Assembly: GCA_958295865.1 (NCBI GenBank)
Contig: CATQHF010000001.1
Span: 850,177-914,176 of the forward strand
Reading direction: 5' to 3'
Length of the DNA: 64,000 bases
Source: an uncultured Dehalococcoidia bacterium
GTDB lineage: Bacteria; Chloroflexota; Dehalococcoidia; Lucifugimonadales; JADFKI01
Shown here: positions 33,029 to 42,018 of the stretch, piece after piece
How the letters are laid out: the number at the start of each line of letters is the position of its first letter
Position numbering within the stretch: position 1 is the first letter of the stretch
Made by a program: the position numbers and the translations under genes
The notes under the pieces: generated by a model
The model's database searches: none
What the model was told of the DNA's origin: nothing
The model's input: only the letters and a program-made list of their open reading frames with translations

Positions 33029-34282
33029 TTAGTCGGCGACCGCTTGCGCCGGCTCCTCGATTGGCTTGCCGGATGCGGGGTCAACCTCGAATGGGCTGAA
33101 CAGCTCCAGCTCTTTGCCCATCTCGCGGACTGCGGGTATGACATACTCGCCCATGAGCCGCAGGCTACGCATCTGGTCTTCGTGCGTCATCGCGCCGTCG
33201 CCGTCCCAGAAGATGACGCTGCCGGGGCGCAGAGTCTCCAGCACATGCTTAATCTTGGGCAGCACGGTGTCCGGCGTGCCGGTGACGATGGTGTACTTTT
33301 CCTGCTGCTCTTCGAACGGGCGAGAAGTGATCGCGCCGCCTCTGTTGGCGGTTGCGAAATCGCGGGTCGGCAGCACCCTGCGGCGTGAGGTCAAGCCCGG
33401 CAGGTTCAGCAGCGCGCCGTTGGCTGTGCCTTCGTTCCCGGCGAGGAACGGGTTGCTTGGTCCTTGCACATACTTGCGCGCCGTCTGTTCGGCGAGTTCC
33501 TCGGTTTCGTCCACATGCACCTTCCACAGGTAGCCGATGTTCTGTGAGCCGGACTCGTAGCCTTCCTCGGCGGCGGTTTCGTGGTAAAGCTGGAACGCCT
33601 GCTTGGTGGGTCCCATCTCGGTGGCGAGCATTATGTACGGGATGCGGTTGCGCGCCGCCCACTGGAGCGAGTCGCGGCTGACCACGCCCGGCAGCCAGAT
33701 GGGTGGGTGCGGCTTCTGGTAGGGCCTAGCCCATGGGTTGACATAGCGGTAATGGTAGTGCTTGCCCTCCCAGCGGAATGGGCCCGGCGTCGTCCATGCC
33801 TTGACGATGAAGTCGTGCGCCTCTTGGAAGCGTTCCCAGTTGTACGGCGGCGGCGCGTTGTGCGACACGCTCTCGCGTCCTGTGCCGCGCACCCATCCGG
33901 AGACGAGCCTGCCGCGTGAAATCATGTCGATGATGGCGAGCTGCTCGACTAGCCAGAGCGGATCGTCCCAGATGGGGATGATGTTGCCCAGCAGGACTAT
34001 CTTGGCGCGCTTGGTCATCCGCGCCAGGATTGCCGCCTCGATGTTCATCGCGCCGCCCATGCAGAAGGGGGTGCTGTGGTGCTCGTTGAGCATCAGCCCG
34101 TCAAAGCCCATCTCCTCGGCGTACAGCCTTTCGTCGAGATAGCGGTTATACAGGTCTGCGCCAAGTTCGGGGTCGTAGATTTCGTTGCTTAGGGTGAGGT
34201 CTTTGATGGACTTGCCGGTCGCGCCGAAGTAGCCCGACGCGGGATCCTGGTATGGTCGCTCTGTGAAGTGTGCTATGAACAT
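33029..34282 (-). CDS. Luciferase-like flavin-dependent monooxygenase (LLM class), copy 1
   Basis: 417 residues starting at ATG 34282, with AAGGAGAG before it. LLM-class features: N-terminal MFIAHFTERPYQDP, EEMGFDGLMLNEHH, KIVLLGNIIPIWDDPLWLVEQLAIIDMISRGRLVSGWVRG, and a C-terminal region QEKYTIVTGTPDTVLPKI. TIM-barrel enzyme using reduced FMN and O2 to oxygenate an organic substrate such as a recalcitrant carbonyl or sulfonated compound. It is closely related to the protein at 55190-56392, and both sit with a related alpha/beta hydrolase. No flavin reductase is adjacent. Confidence 0.88.
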   Translation of the reverse strand: MFIAHFTERPYQDPASGYFGATGKSIKDLTLSNEIYDPELGADLYNRYLDERLYAEEMGFDGLMLNEHHSTPFCMGGAMNIEAAILARMTKRAKIVLLGNIIPIWDDPLWLVEQLAIIDMISRGRLVSGWVRGTGRESVSHNAPPPYNWERFQEAHDFIVKAWTTPGPFRWEGKHYHYRYVNPWARPYQKPHPPIWLPGVVSRDSLQWAARNRIPYIMLATEMGPTKQAFQLYHETAAEEGYESGSQNIGYLWKVHVDETEELAEQTARKYVQGPSNPFLAGNEGTANGALLNLPGLTSRRRVLPTRDFATANRGGAITSRPFEEQQEKYTIVTGTPDTVLPKIKHVLETLRPGSVIFWDGDGAMTHEDQMRSLRLMGEYVIPAVREMGKELELFSPFEVDPASGKPIEEPAQAVAD

Positions 34283-34368
34283 GGGCGCTCTCCTTTAAGT
34301 TTCCCCGTTCCTATGGCTTTCTATGGGCGACGAAGCATCTGTGCTTGCGTGATGTATATCTCTGATTT

Positions 34369-34600
34369 ATGGCAGCAGCTTGACTAGGGCGACTACAAGC
34401 CCGCCGACTGCGATCATCATCCCGCCAAGCCTGGGCGTCATTCGCAGTTCAAGGTCGTGAAGGTCGGTTTTGGTCACAAGGTCGCCTCCGCCAAGCGCTT
34501 CGCGCACAGTCGAAACTACCGTTTCGGCCTGTGTTTCGCTGAAGCCGCTTTGGTGAGCGCCTTCACCGCTTGGTGTGTGTCGAATCCGGTTGTCTCCATC
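34369..34600 (-). pseudogene. DUF1640-like coiled-coil protein, frameshifted copy 1
   Basis: The minus strand reads METTGFDTHQAVKALTKA, then one G is missing from a GCGGGC run relative to the intact copy, and the frame is lost. After correction it continues SETQAETVVSTVREALGGG...LRLGGMMIAVGGLVVALV and stop. It is thus a recently dead copy of the gene at 34885-35160. Confidence 0.7.
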
Positions 34601-34665
34601 AAGGCGTCCTTTGCTTGGGACTGCGATGTTTGTGCTTGCGTGATGTATATCTCTCGCTGTTGGTT

Positions 34666-34860
34666 ATGGCAGCAGCTTGACTAGGGCGACTACAAGCCCG
34701 CCGACTGCGATCATCAGCCCGCCGAGCCTGAGCGTCAGGCGCAGTTCGAGTTTATTCATCTTTACCTCAAGGTTATGAATGTTGGTTTTGGTCGCAATGT
34801 CGCCTCCACCAAGAGATCCGCGCATAGTCGAAACCATCGTTTCTGCCTGTGTTTTTGTGT
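34666..34860 (-). pseudogene. DUF1640-like coiled-coil protein, N-terminally truncated copy 2
   Basis: It encodes only TQAETMVSTMRGSLGGGD..., a MNKLELRLTLRLGG segment and the conserved tail GLVVALVKLLP. The first about 25 codons are absent, and the junction word gtgatgtatatct also occurs before the other copies. Not translatable as a full protein. Confidence 0.65.
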
Positions 34861-34884
34861 GATGTATATCTTTGTCGCTGCGGG

Positions 34885-35160
34885 TTATGGCAGCAGCTTG
34901 ACTAGGGCGACTACAAGCCCGCCGACTGCGATCATCATCCCGCCAAGCCTGAGCGTCAGGCGCAGTTCAAGATCCTTGAGTTCTGCTTGAAGGTCGGATT
35001 TAACTATCTGAAGTTCGTTCTCAAAGTCGGATTTGGTCGCAAGGTAGCTGCCGATGGCGTCGCGCATAGTCGAGACTACAGCCTCCGCCTGCGTTTCGCT
35101 GAAGCCCGCTTCGGTGAGCGCCTTCACCGCTTGGTGTGTGTCAAATCCGGTTGTCACCAT
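34885..35160 (-). CDS. DUF1640-like coiled-coil membrane-tethered protein, intact copy
   Basis: 91 residues: an N-terminal helix pair FDTHQAVKALTEAGFSETQAEAVV, a coiled coil (KSDFENELQIVKSDLQAELKDLELRL) and a C-terminal membrane segment GGMMIAVGGLVVALVKLL. This matches the DUF1640/CCDC90-like family. It is the only intact member of a three-copy tandem array (34369-35160) that separates the monooxygenase from its hydrolase partner. Function unknown. Confidence 0.7.
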   Translation of the reverse strand: MVTTGFDTHQAVKALTEAGFSETQAEAVVSTMRDAIGSYLATKSDFENELQIVKSDLQAELKDLELRLTLRLGGMMIAVGGLVVALVKLLP

Positions 35161-35242
35161 CAAGGCATCCTTTGCTTGGGGGCTGCGATGTTTTGCACTA
35201 TTTATACCACAAAATCTTGCAGCGACGAAATTGGAACAGGCG

Positions 35243-36046
35243 TTAGTCCTCCGCGAAGAAGTCCTGCACCAGCGCGAGGAACTCGTCGGTCTTCTCAATA
35301 TCCGGGCGGTGGCCGCAATCGTCTATGACCTCGAGGCGCGAGCCCTTGATGGACTGGTGATAGACCTCGCCGGCGCTGAGCGGCACCATGCCGTCCTGAG
35401 CGCCCCAAACGATGAGCGTCGGCAAGTCTTGTACGCGCCCCAGCAGTTGCGGCAGCGCGGGGTAGTGCATGTAGGGCTTCCAGCTGAGGCGGCACGCCTC
35501 TTCGCGCGCCACCGCCCACGCCTCCACCTGCTCCGGCGACGGCTCAGGCGGGCGCACGCTGGCGAACTCCGGCGTCGCCGCGTTGTCCAAGCATACCGCG
35601 TCCAGATACTCCTCCCCCGTGACTAGGAAGATGTCGAGTATCTCGCCGACGGGCGGCTTGATGCCGGCTGCGCCGACCAGCACCATCTTGTTGAACTGCT
35701 GGGGGCACATCGTCGCCATCTCTGCCGCGAGCCAGCCGCCGAGCGAGTGTCCAATCACATTCACGCCTTGCAGTCCTAGCTCATCCAGCGCGCGCAGATA
35801 CCAGCCTGCCAGGTCGCGCATGTTCATAATCCATTCGAGCCTTGGCGATTCGCCGAAGCCCGGGTGTGAGGGTATGTGAAGGGTATTATTCGCCGCGAGG
35901 GTGTCGTGCCAGCGCAGAGCGCCGTAGTGTCCCATTTCGTCGTGGAGTATGAGCAGCGGAGCGCCGCTGCCGCCCTTCACCATTTGCAGGCGGCTTCCCG
36001 CCACCTCAATTATTTCTTCCGTCCATGTGCTTGAAGCGGTACTCAT
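35243..36046 (-). CDS. Alpha/beta-fold hydrolase (intact Ser nucleophile), module copy 1
   Basis: 267 residues. Nucleophile elbow GHSLGG (Ser101), acid in IVWGAQDGMVP, His in DDCGHRPDIEK. It is closely related to the hydrolase at 54373-55143 (shared LCWKPYMH/LSWKPYMHYP, GGW.AAEMA.MCPQ..). Both are encoded beside LLM monooxygenases, so it may hydrolyse the ester or other product formed by the monooxygenase. That is inference from context. Start ATG 36046; AGGAGAT is upstream. Confidence 0.82.
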   Translation of the reverse strand: MSTASSTWTEEIIEVAGSRLQMVKGGSGAPLLILHDEMGHYGALRWHDTLAANNTLHIPSHPGFGESPRLEWIMNMRDLAGWYLRALDELGLQGVNVIGHSLGGWLAAEMATMCPQQFNKMVLVGAAGIKPPVGEILDIFLVTGEEYLDAVCLDNAATPEFASVRPPEPSPEQVEAWAVAREEACRLSWKPYMHYPALPQLLGRVQDLPTLIVWGAQDGMVPLSAGEVYHQSIKGSRLEVIDDCGHRPDIEKTDEFLALVQDFFAED

Positions 36047-36291
36047 TCATATCTCCTGTGCGGCATAGCGGTTCGTTGTGTGCGGCAGTCGCCAAGTAGC
36101 CCTGATTTTCTGTTGATATGCCCTGCTTGTCAAGTTGCGGCGCGAAACTGACATGGACGGATGGGTTGAAGATGATAGTTTTAGGCGAGGTGTGCGGTAT
36201 TATTAGTGCGCGGTTGCATGTTACAATTTGCTGCGTCTTTGGGCGGCGGCGCGGTTCGCCCACCGGATTGATGGATTATGGACGGGAAATC

Positions 36292-38634
36292 ATGTCTGGC
36301 GCACTGGACGGAATTACTGTACTTGACCTGACGCAGGGGAAGCCGGGCGCATTGGCGGGGATGTTCCTATGCGACAATGGCGCGCGCGTCATACGCCTGG
36401 AGCTTCCCGGCAACGAGGACGCCCGCGCGGAACCCACCTATATGGTCTGGGATCGCGGCAAGGAGAGCGTCGAGCTCGACATATCCGCTGAGCATGAAGC
36501 GCTCAGGAAGCTGGCGCTCAACGCCGATGCGCTCATCGAGGACTTTGCGCCGATGTCGCCTTACCGGGAGATTGTGGAGTACGCCGCGCTGCGCCGCATC
36601 AACCCGCGTCTGGTGCATTGCTCCATCACCCCTTATGGCGAGCAAGGGCCGATGCGGGACGAACCCGGCGACGAGCATCTCGTCATGGCGCGCATGGGCA
36701 TTCTGGCATCACAGCCGGGCTTCCGTGAGGGTCCCGTCCATGTAGTGCATCCCGTCGTCAATCTCGGCACGGCGGTACTGGCGGCGCAGGGCATCGTCGC
36801 CTCGCTGTATGCGCGGGAGAAGACGGGCGTAGGGCGCAAGGTGGACACCTCGGTTATGGCGGGGGCGCTGCTGTTCTCGCCAAAGGTGGTAGGCGAACGT
36901 TTGGAGCAGCGACCGTTCCAGCTCACGACGGCGGGCGGCGGCCCGTTTTACAGCGTGTTCGAGTGCGCCGATGGCAACTGGATTCAAATAGGCTGCATCC
37001 ACGGCGGCTTTGTGGATATTGCCGCCACGGTGATGGGCATAGCCGAGCTGCTCGCCAACCCGCGCTACGGCGATGGCAGACGCCCCGAAAGCGAAGAGGC
37101 GCGCCAGGAACTGTTCGACATCGTCGCCGGTGTGCTTAAGACCAAGCCATGCGCCGAGTGGGAGCGCATCTTCGAGGATGCGGATGTGCCTTACGCGCGC
37201 GCCAGCAGCACGGACGCATCCATGGACAATCCGCAGGTCATCGCCAACGATATGCTCTTGCGACTGCGCGACCCGATTGCGGGGGATGTTACGCAGATGG
37301 GCAATCCCATCAAGTTCGACCGCACGCCCGGCGAGATTAGCGGCGCGCGTCCCCTGCGCGGACAGCACACCGACGCCGTATTAGCGGAGATAGCGGATGT
37401 TCGACTGCCTGCGCCGTCCGATATGGAACCGCGCGATGACGCTCCACCGCTTGAAGGCGTGCGTGTGATGGAGATGACGAATGTCATAGCGGGACCCGCG
37501 GCCGGCAAGTGCCTCGGCGACCTCGGCGCGGACATCATCAAGTTCGAGCCGCCCTATGGCGACATCTCAAGGCCGGCGGGGGCGCAATACTTCCTCTACC
37601 TCAACTCCAACAAGCGCTCTGTCTCTGCGAACACCAAGACGGCGGAAGGGCGGGAGATAGCGCAGCGGATTGCGACCGAATCGGACATCATGCTGGCGAA
37701 CATGCGCCCCGGCGCGACCGACCGCATGGGATTGAGCGCGGAAGAACTCGCCACGCTCAACCCCGGGCTGATTCACGCGCACACTACGGCGTTTGGCTGG
37801 GCGGGACCTTATGCCCATCGCCCGGGCGTCGATCCGCTTGCCCAGGCGTGGATGGGCTTGCAGTTCGCGCAGGGCGGGAGGGACAATCCCCCGGTGTTCC
37901 TCGCTCAGCTCGCGCCGACAGATTTTTCGTCCGGAAGCATGGTTGCGCTGGGCGCGATAATCGCGCTGTACGCCAGGGAGCGCACGGGCGTCGCCCAGAA
38001 GGTGGACTGCAACCTTCTCAACGCCGGAGCCGTCCTCCGCACCGACGACTTTCTGCGCTATGAGGGCAAGACGCCGCAGCGCATCGCCGACAGCGGCCAG
38101 TATGGATTGAGCGCGTTGCATCGCCTCTTTCGGACGCGGCAGGGCTGGCTATACCTTATCGCCGAAACGCAACCGGAGTGGGAAGCATTATGCGCCGCGA
38201 TAGGACGCCCTGACCTGATACACGATCCGCGCTTCGCGTCGCCATCTGAGAGGGCGCAGGCCGATGATGTCCTGTGGGAACTGCTGACAGAGGCGCTCGG
38301 CGAGCGAACGGCGGACGACTGGCTGCCCACGCTGAGGGATGCGGGCGTGCGCTGCGCCCAGGTTACCGAGCAGTACAACATCGGCTACTTCGCGGACGCG
38401 CATGTCATCGCAAGCGGTATGGTGGTCGAGCATGAGCACGCGGTATATGGCAAGATGCGCTACTGCGCCAACAGCATCGTATTCGGCGAGACGCGCTCTA
38501 TCAGCGCCAGACAGACGCCCATGCTTGGCGAGCATAACCGTGAGGCTTTGGCAGAGCTGGGCTACTCGCCGACGCAGATAGACGATCTGTATGGGCAGGG
38601 CGTCCTGACCACGGAAGAGCCGCCCCAAGCGTAG
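36292..38634 (+). CDS. Fused double CaiB/BaiF (type III) CoA-transferase-like protein
   Basis: About 780 residues from ATG 36292 (ATG 36271 also possible). Two CaiB/BaiF domains are in tandem: the first about 1-385 (LDGITVLDLTQGKPGALAG, RKVDTSVMAGALLF), the second about 390-780 (LEGVRVMEMTNVIAGPAAGK, DLGADIIKFEPP). Normally the family is a roughly 400-residue homodimer of interlocked rings, so the fusion would be a pseudo-dimer. At the place of the catalytic Asp (…VDVSLLDA…) I read Ala190 in domain 1 and Asn577 in domain 2, which questions transferase activity. Cytosolic, substrate unknown. The GT39-like gene starts 6 bases downstream. Confidence 0.8.
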   Translation: MSGALDGITVLDLTQGKPGALAGMFLCDNGARVIRLELPGNEDARAEPTYMVWDRGKESVELDISAEHEALRKLALNADALIEDFAPMSPYREIVEYAALRRINPRLVHCSITPYGEQGPMRDEPGDEHLVMARMGILASQPGFREGPVHVVHPVVNLGTAVLAAQGIVASLYAREKTGVGRKVDTSVMAGALLFSPKVVGERLEQRPFQLTTAGGGPFYSVFECADGNWIQIGCIHGGFVDIAATVMGIAELLANPRYGDGRRPESEEARQELFDIVAGVLKTKPCAEWERIFEDADVPYARASSTDASMDNPQVIANDMLLRLRDPIAGDVTQMGNPIKFDRTPGEISGARPLRGQHTDAVLAEIADVRLPAPSDMEPRDDAPPLEGVRVMEMTNVIAGPAAGKCLGDLGADIIKFEPPYGDISRPAGAQYFLYLNSNKRSVSANTKTAEGREIAQRIATESDIMLANMRPGATDRMGLSAEELATLNPGLIHAHTTAFGWAGPYAHRPGVDPLAQAWMGLQFAQGGRDNPPVFLAQLAPTDFSSGSMVALGAIIALYARERTGVAQKVDCNLLNAGAVLRTDDFLRYEGKTPQRIADSGQYGLSALHRLFRTRQGWLYLIAETQPEWEALCAAIGRPDLIHDPRFASPSERAQADDVLWELLTEALGERTADDWLPTLRDAGVRCAQVTEQYNIGYFADAHVIASGMVVEHEHAVYGKMRYCANSIVFGETRSISARQTPMLGEHNREALAELGYSPTQIDDLYGQGVLTTEEPPQA

Positions 38635-38640
38635 CCGCAC

Positions 38641-41637
38641 ATGAGCGCCGATAGCCCAACCGCGACGAACAGGGTGCAGCTGCGCTTCGTGCTGCTCGCA
38701 TCCGCCGTCACTCTGCTCGTTCTTGCGCTTTTCGTCTATGCCCTGAGCGGTATTCAGTGGGCGACAGCGCCGTTTGTTCTTGCGCTGCTGTCGGGTGTCC
38801 TTGGCGTGGGCAGGCTGTCGAGAAGGTCGCTTGCGCTGCTGCGCGCGGATGTTGCGGCGATGTTCGGCGGGGATGCTGCGCCCGCTGCCCCTGTTGTGCG
38901 GCCCGCGCCCGTTGAGCCGCCGCCGGTCCCTGCGCCACCCGCTCCCGAATTAGTCGCCGCGCCGCCATCGCCGGAACCCGCCGAGATAGCCCCGCCCGCA
39001 ATTCCCGTCGGCGTTCGCGCTGAGCAACCGCATTGGCTTGCATGGCTGTGCAAAGCGGAGCGCGGGCTTGGCGTTGCGGGGCTGTCCGCCGCGCTGATTG
39101 TACTTGCCGTTAGCCTGTTTCTGTTCCATGGCGAACCGCGCCCAACGCCTGCCCCTTGGTCGGGATACCTGCTGGCGGTCGTGCTTGCGATTGCGGCGGC
39201 GTTTGCGCTCGATGGGCGCTGGACTACGCTCATATCGCGCCTTCGCGCGGGCGTTACCCTTACTATCACGGCCGGGGCGATACTCCCTTGGCTCGGATTG
39301 GGCGGCATCCTGCTGTTTGGGCTGGCACTGCGCCTCTACAACCTGGACGGACTGCCGGCGGGGCTGTGGTTTGATGAGTTCGACAATTTGGATCAGGCGA
39401 AGTTCATCAGCGACGAGCCAAGCCATATACCGCTCTTCGTAATCTCGACCAATCTGCCTAGCGCATTTCTGCTGCCGATTGCGGTTGTGATTGAGTTCGC
39501 GGGTGTGCATATCACAAGCGGACGGCTGGTTGCCGCCGCCTTTGGCGTTGCGGGCATTGCCGTAATGTTCTTCATGGTCAGGCACATGCTGGGGACGCTG
39601 ATGGGACTTGTGGCGGCGTTCCTGACGGCGGTCATGCGCTGGGATTTGAACTGGAGCCGCATCGGGATGCACGGCATCACAGCGCCCTTGTTTGCCGCGC
39701 TCACCGCTTGGCTGACTTATCGCGCGCTGCGCGGCGGACGGCTTGCCGACTTTGGCTTGGCGGGCGTGGCTATGGGCGCGGGTATGTGGTTCTACTCGGC
39801 GTTCCGCGTCTTCCCGCTCGTGATTGCGCTGATACTCTTGCATGGGCTTGTCAGCCAGCGCGGGCGAAGACGTCAACTATTGCTGAACATCGGCATCATG
39901 GCGCTATTCTCGGTCATAGTCGCCGCGCCGCTAATCCAGTTCGCCGCCCTCGAACCTGACGAATTCTTCCGCAGGACATCTACGACGCTCGTATTCACCG
40001 ACGCCCCGCTCGGCGAGTCCGTAGATGCCATCCTTGGCAACCTGCGTAAGCACCTGCTCATGTTCCACATCGAGGGCGATCCCAACGGTCGCCACAACCT
40101 GCCGGGCGCGCCGATGCTGGATCTGCTTTCCGGGCTGTTGATGCTGGGCGGCATTGTGGCGGCATGCCTGCGCTGGCGCGGCGCGGCGTTCGTGATACTG
40201 CCCTTATGGGCGCTTATCATGCTGATTCCGGGCATACTCACGCTGCCGCATGAAGCGCCGCAGTCCCTGCGTTCCATCACGGTGCTTCCGGCGATTACGG
40301 CGCTCATCACGCTTGCCGTCAGCGAGCTATGGAGGCTTGGGCGTTCAGTGAACATGGGCGCTGTTCGCCGGGCTGCGCCGCTGCTTCTCGTCGGGCTGCT
40401 GGGCGTCATAGCATACGCCAACATCAATACCTACTTCGGGGCGCAGGCGAGCAATGAGCGCGTCTATTCCGCATTCTCCACCGATGAGACCTTGCTTTCG
40501 AGGGATGTGCTGAACGAACTGCCATCAGGCTACGACTTCTGGTTCTCAGAGCAGTACATGGTCGCATATACCCTCAGCGTCATCGCGGGATCGCCGCACC
40601 GCCGCGCCATAAGCGCGCCCATCAACATTCCGCTTGGCTCGGGCGACCCGCCGCAAGGGGCGGCGATATACCTTGAGCCGCGCGAGGCGGGATATTTTCG
40701 CACGCTGAAAGAGTATTACCCGGACGCCAGATTCGCCGAAATTAGACCGCCGCAGGGCGGTGAACCGCTGTTGTACACGGTCAAGATAAGCCCTGACATC
40801 CTTGAAAGCCGTCAAGGGCTTATGGAGAGGCGTCAGGCGTGGAGCGGCGGCGTCATCGAGGCAAAAAAGTCGGATGACCTCTACATCTGGTTCTCAGACG
40901 ACGACGGAACGGTCGAGGTCAGGCTGCATGGATCGCTGCATATCGCCAACCCCGGCGAGTACGCATTTGAGTTGCAGGGCGGCAGCGATGTGCAAGTAAC
41001 GCTGGACGGAATGCCGCTGCTGTCTGACCGGAAGCGGAGCGTTCGCATTGAGCCTGCCGTTGGGCTGCATGCCATCGAGGTGCGGGCGCGCGGAAGCGGC
41101 GCTGCCGATGCGCTGCGAGTGTTATGGCAGCCTCCCGGTCAAGAAGCGTTTGCGGCGATTCCGCTTGGCAGCCTGTTCAACGGCAGTGTGCGCCCCGTCG
41201 GGCTGACCGGACGCTTTTACGCCGACGCGCGCGCCGCGGACTTGCCGGATGGCGTCGCGCCCGATGCGATGCGTATTACGCCCGACATCGGCAGCGCCTT
41301 CTGGCTCGAACCCGTGCTTGATGCGCCGTACTTTGCCGTATGGGATGGGACGCTGAACGCGCCGGAGGGTGGCGCGTACATGTTCAAGACTGAGAATGTG
41401 TTTGGAGAGCTGAAGGTATTCATAGACGGGGAACTTGCGGTCAGCAGTGATGAGGGCAATGATAGCAATGAGCTGACGCTCTCGCGGGGCGACCACGACA
41501 TCAGGCTAGAATATCACGATGAGGGCGCGCCGTCGGCGTTCGATGTGCTATGGGCCCCTCCCGGACAGCCGCTATCGCACATCGCCCCTGAGCATCTATC
41601 GCCCGCCCCTGAGCGCATGTTCCACGTCGTAGAGTAG
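38641..41637 (+). CDS. GT39-like polytopic glycosyltransferase fused to PA14-like domains
   Basis: 998 residues. N-terminal membrane helices interrupted by a Pro/Ala-rich linker (residues 79-122), then a ten-or-more-helix transferase core with the acidic DE pair in LWFDEFD (245-246) and LRLYNLDGLPAG, as in the PMT/ArnT (GT39/GT83) families. The extracytoplasmic C-terminus (about 720-998) has two PA14-like beta domains (LYIWFSDDDGTVEVRLHGSL..., GLTGRFYADARAADLPDG...). It likely moves a sugar from a polyprenyl donor to a surface acceptor, with PA14 binding carbohydrate. Possibly co-transcribed with the CaiB gene, since only 6 bases separate them. Confidence 0.75.
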   Translation: MSADSPTATNRVQLRFVLLASAVTLLVLALFVYALSGIQWATAPFVLALLSGVLGVGRLSRRSLALLRADVAAMFGGDAAPAAPVVRPAPVEPPPVPAPPAPELVAAPPSPEPAEIAPPAIPVGVRAEQPHWLAWLCKAERGLGVAGLSAALIVLAVSLFLFHGEPRPTPAPWSGYLLAVVLAIAAAFALDGRWTTLISRLRAGVTLTITAGAILPWLGLGGILLFGLALRLYNLDGLPAGLWFDEFDNLDQAKFISDEPSHIPLFVISTNLPSAFLLPIAVVIEFAGVHITSGRLVAAAFGVAGIAVMFFMVRHMLGTLMGLVAAFLTAVMRWDLNWSRIGMHGITAPLFAALTAWLTYRALRGGRLADFGLAGVAMGAGMWFYSAFRVFPLVIALILLHGLVSQRGRRRQLLLNIGIMALFSVIVAAPLIQFAALEPDEFFRRTSTTLVFTDAPLGESVDAILGNLRKHLLMFHIEGDPNGRHNLPGAPMLDLLSGLLMLGGIVAACLRWRGAAFVILPLWALIMLIPGILTLPHEAPQSLRSITVLPAITALITLAVSELWRLGRSVNMGAVRRAAPLLLVGLLGVIAYANINTYFGAQASNERVYSAFSTDETLLSRDVLNELPSGYDFWFSEQYMVAYTLSVIAGSPHRRAISAPINIPLGSGDPPQGAAIYLEPREAGYFRTLKEYYPDARFAEIRPPQGGEPLLYTVKISPDILESRQGLMERRQAWSGGVIEAKKSDDLYIWFSDDDGTVEVRLHGSLHIANPGEYAFELQGGSDVQVTLDGMPLLSDRKRSVRIEPAVGLHAIEVRARGSGAADALRVLWQPPGQEAFAAIPLGSLFNGSVRPVGLTGRFYADARAADLPDGVAPDAMRITPDIGSAFWLEPVLDAPYFAVWDGTLNAPEGGAYMFKTENVFGELKVFIDGELAVSSDEGNDSNELTLSRGDHDIRLEYHDEGAPSAFDVLWAPPGQPLSHIAPEHLSPAPERMFHVVE

Positions 41638-41643
41638 GGCCTT

Positions 41644-41862
41644 TCAATTCGGGGTGACATCGGGAAGAGTGTGTCCTAACTCCAAGCCGAGGATTATCCA
41701 GCCCTCCAACCCGCTTTGCAGTTCGTCCCGGCACTCCTCTAGCGTGTCAGCGTTAGCCCATACACCTTGAAGGCCGGGGATTTCACCGAAGTAACTTCCG
41801 TCATCGGACAATATCTTGTACTTTGCCTTTCTCATTGCGGCGTCTATGTATTTGGTAAGCAT
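41644..41862 (-). CDS. HicB-like antitoxin, apparently orphan
   Basis: 72 residues: YKILSDDGSYFGEIPGLQGVWANADTLEECRDELQSGLEGWI is split here to note the HicB core (SDDGSYFGEIPGLQGV, then LEECRDEL). It matches the degenerate RNase-H fold of HicB/UPF0150. No HicA-like (about 60-residue dsRBD) gene is visible on either side, since its neighbours are large genes within 20 bases downstream and a divergent hydrolase upstream. GGAGG lies 10 bases before ATG 41862. It may be a solitary regulator. Confidence 0.7.
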   Translation of the reverse strand: MLTKYIDAAMRKAKYKILSDDGSYFGEIPGLQGVWANADTLEECRDELQSGLEGWIILGLELGHTLPDVTPN

Positions 41863-42018
41863 TGCTGCATTGCCTCCTATGCTGTCCTTGTGGCAATTGA
41901 TACATCAACCGTACTGCTTCGGTTATGGGGTGTCAACGCGCCCATAGCCCTGCTTGCAATCGTGCGCTGTGTTATACTGCGCCCTGTTGATATGCGATTC
42001 AGCGAGCGGGAGGGCGCA

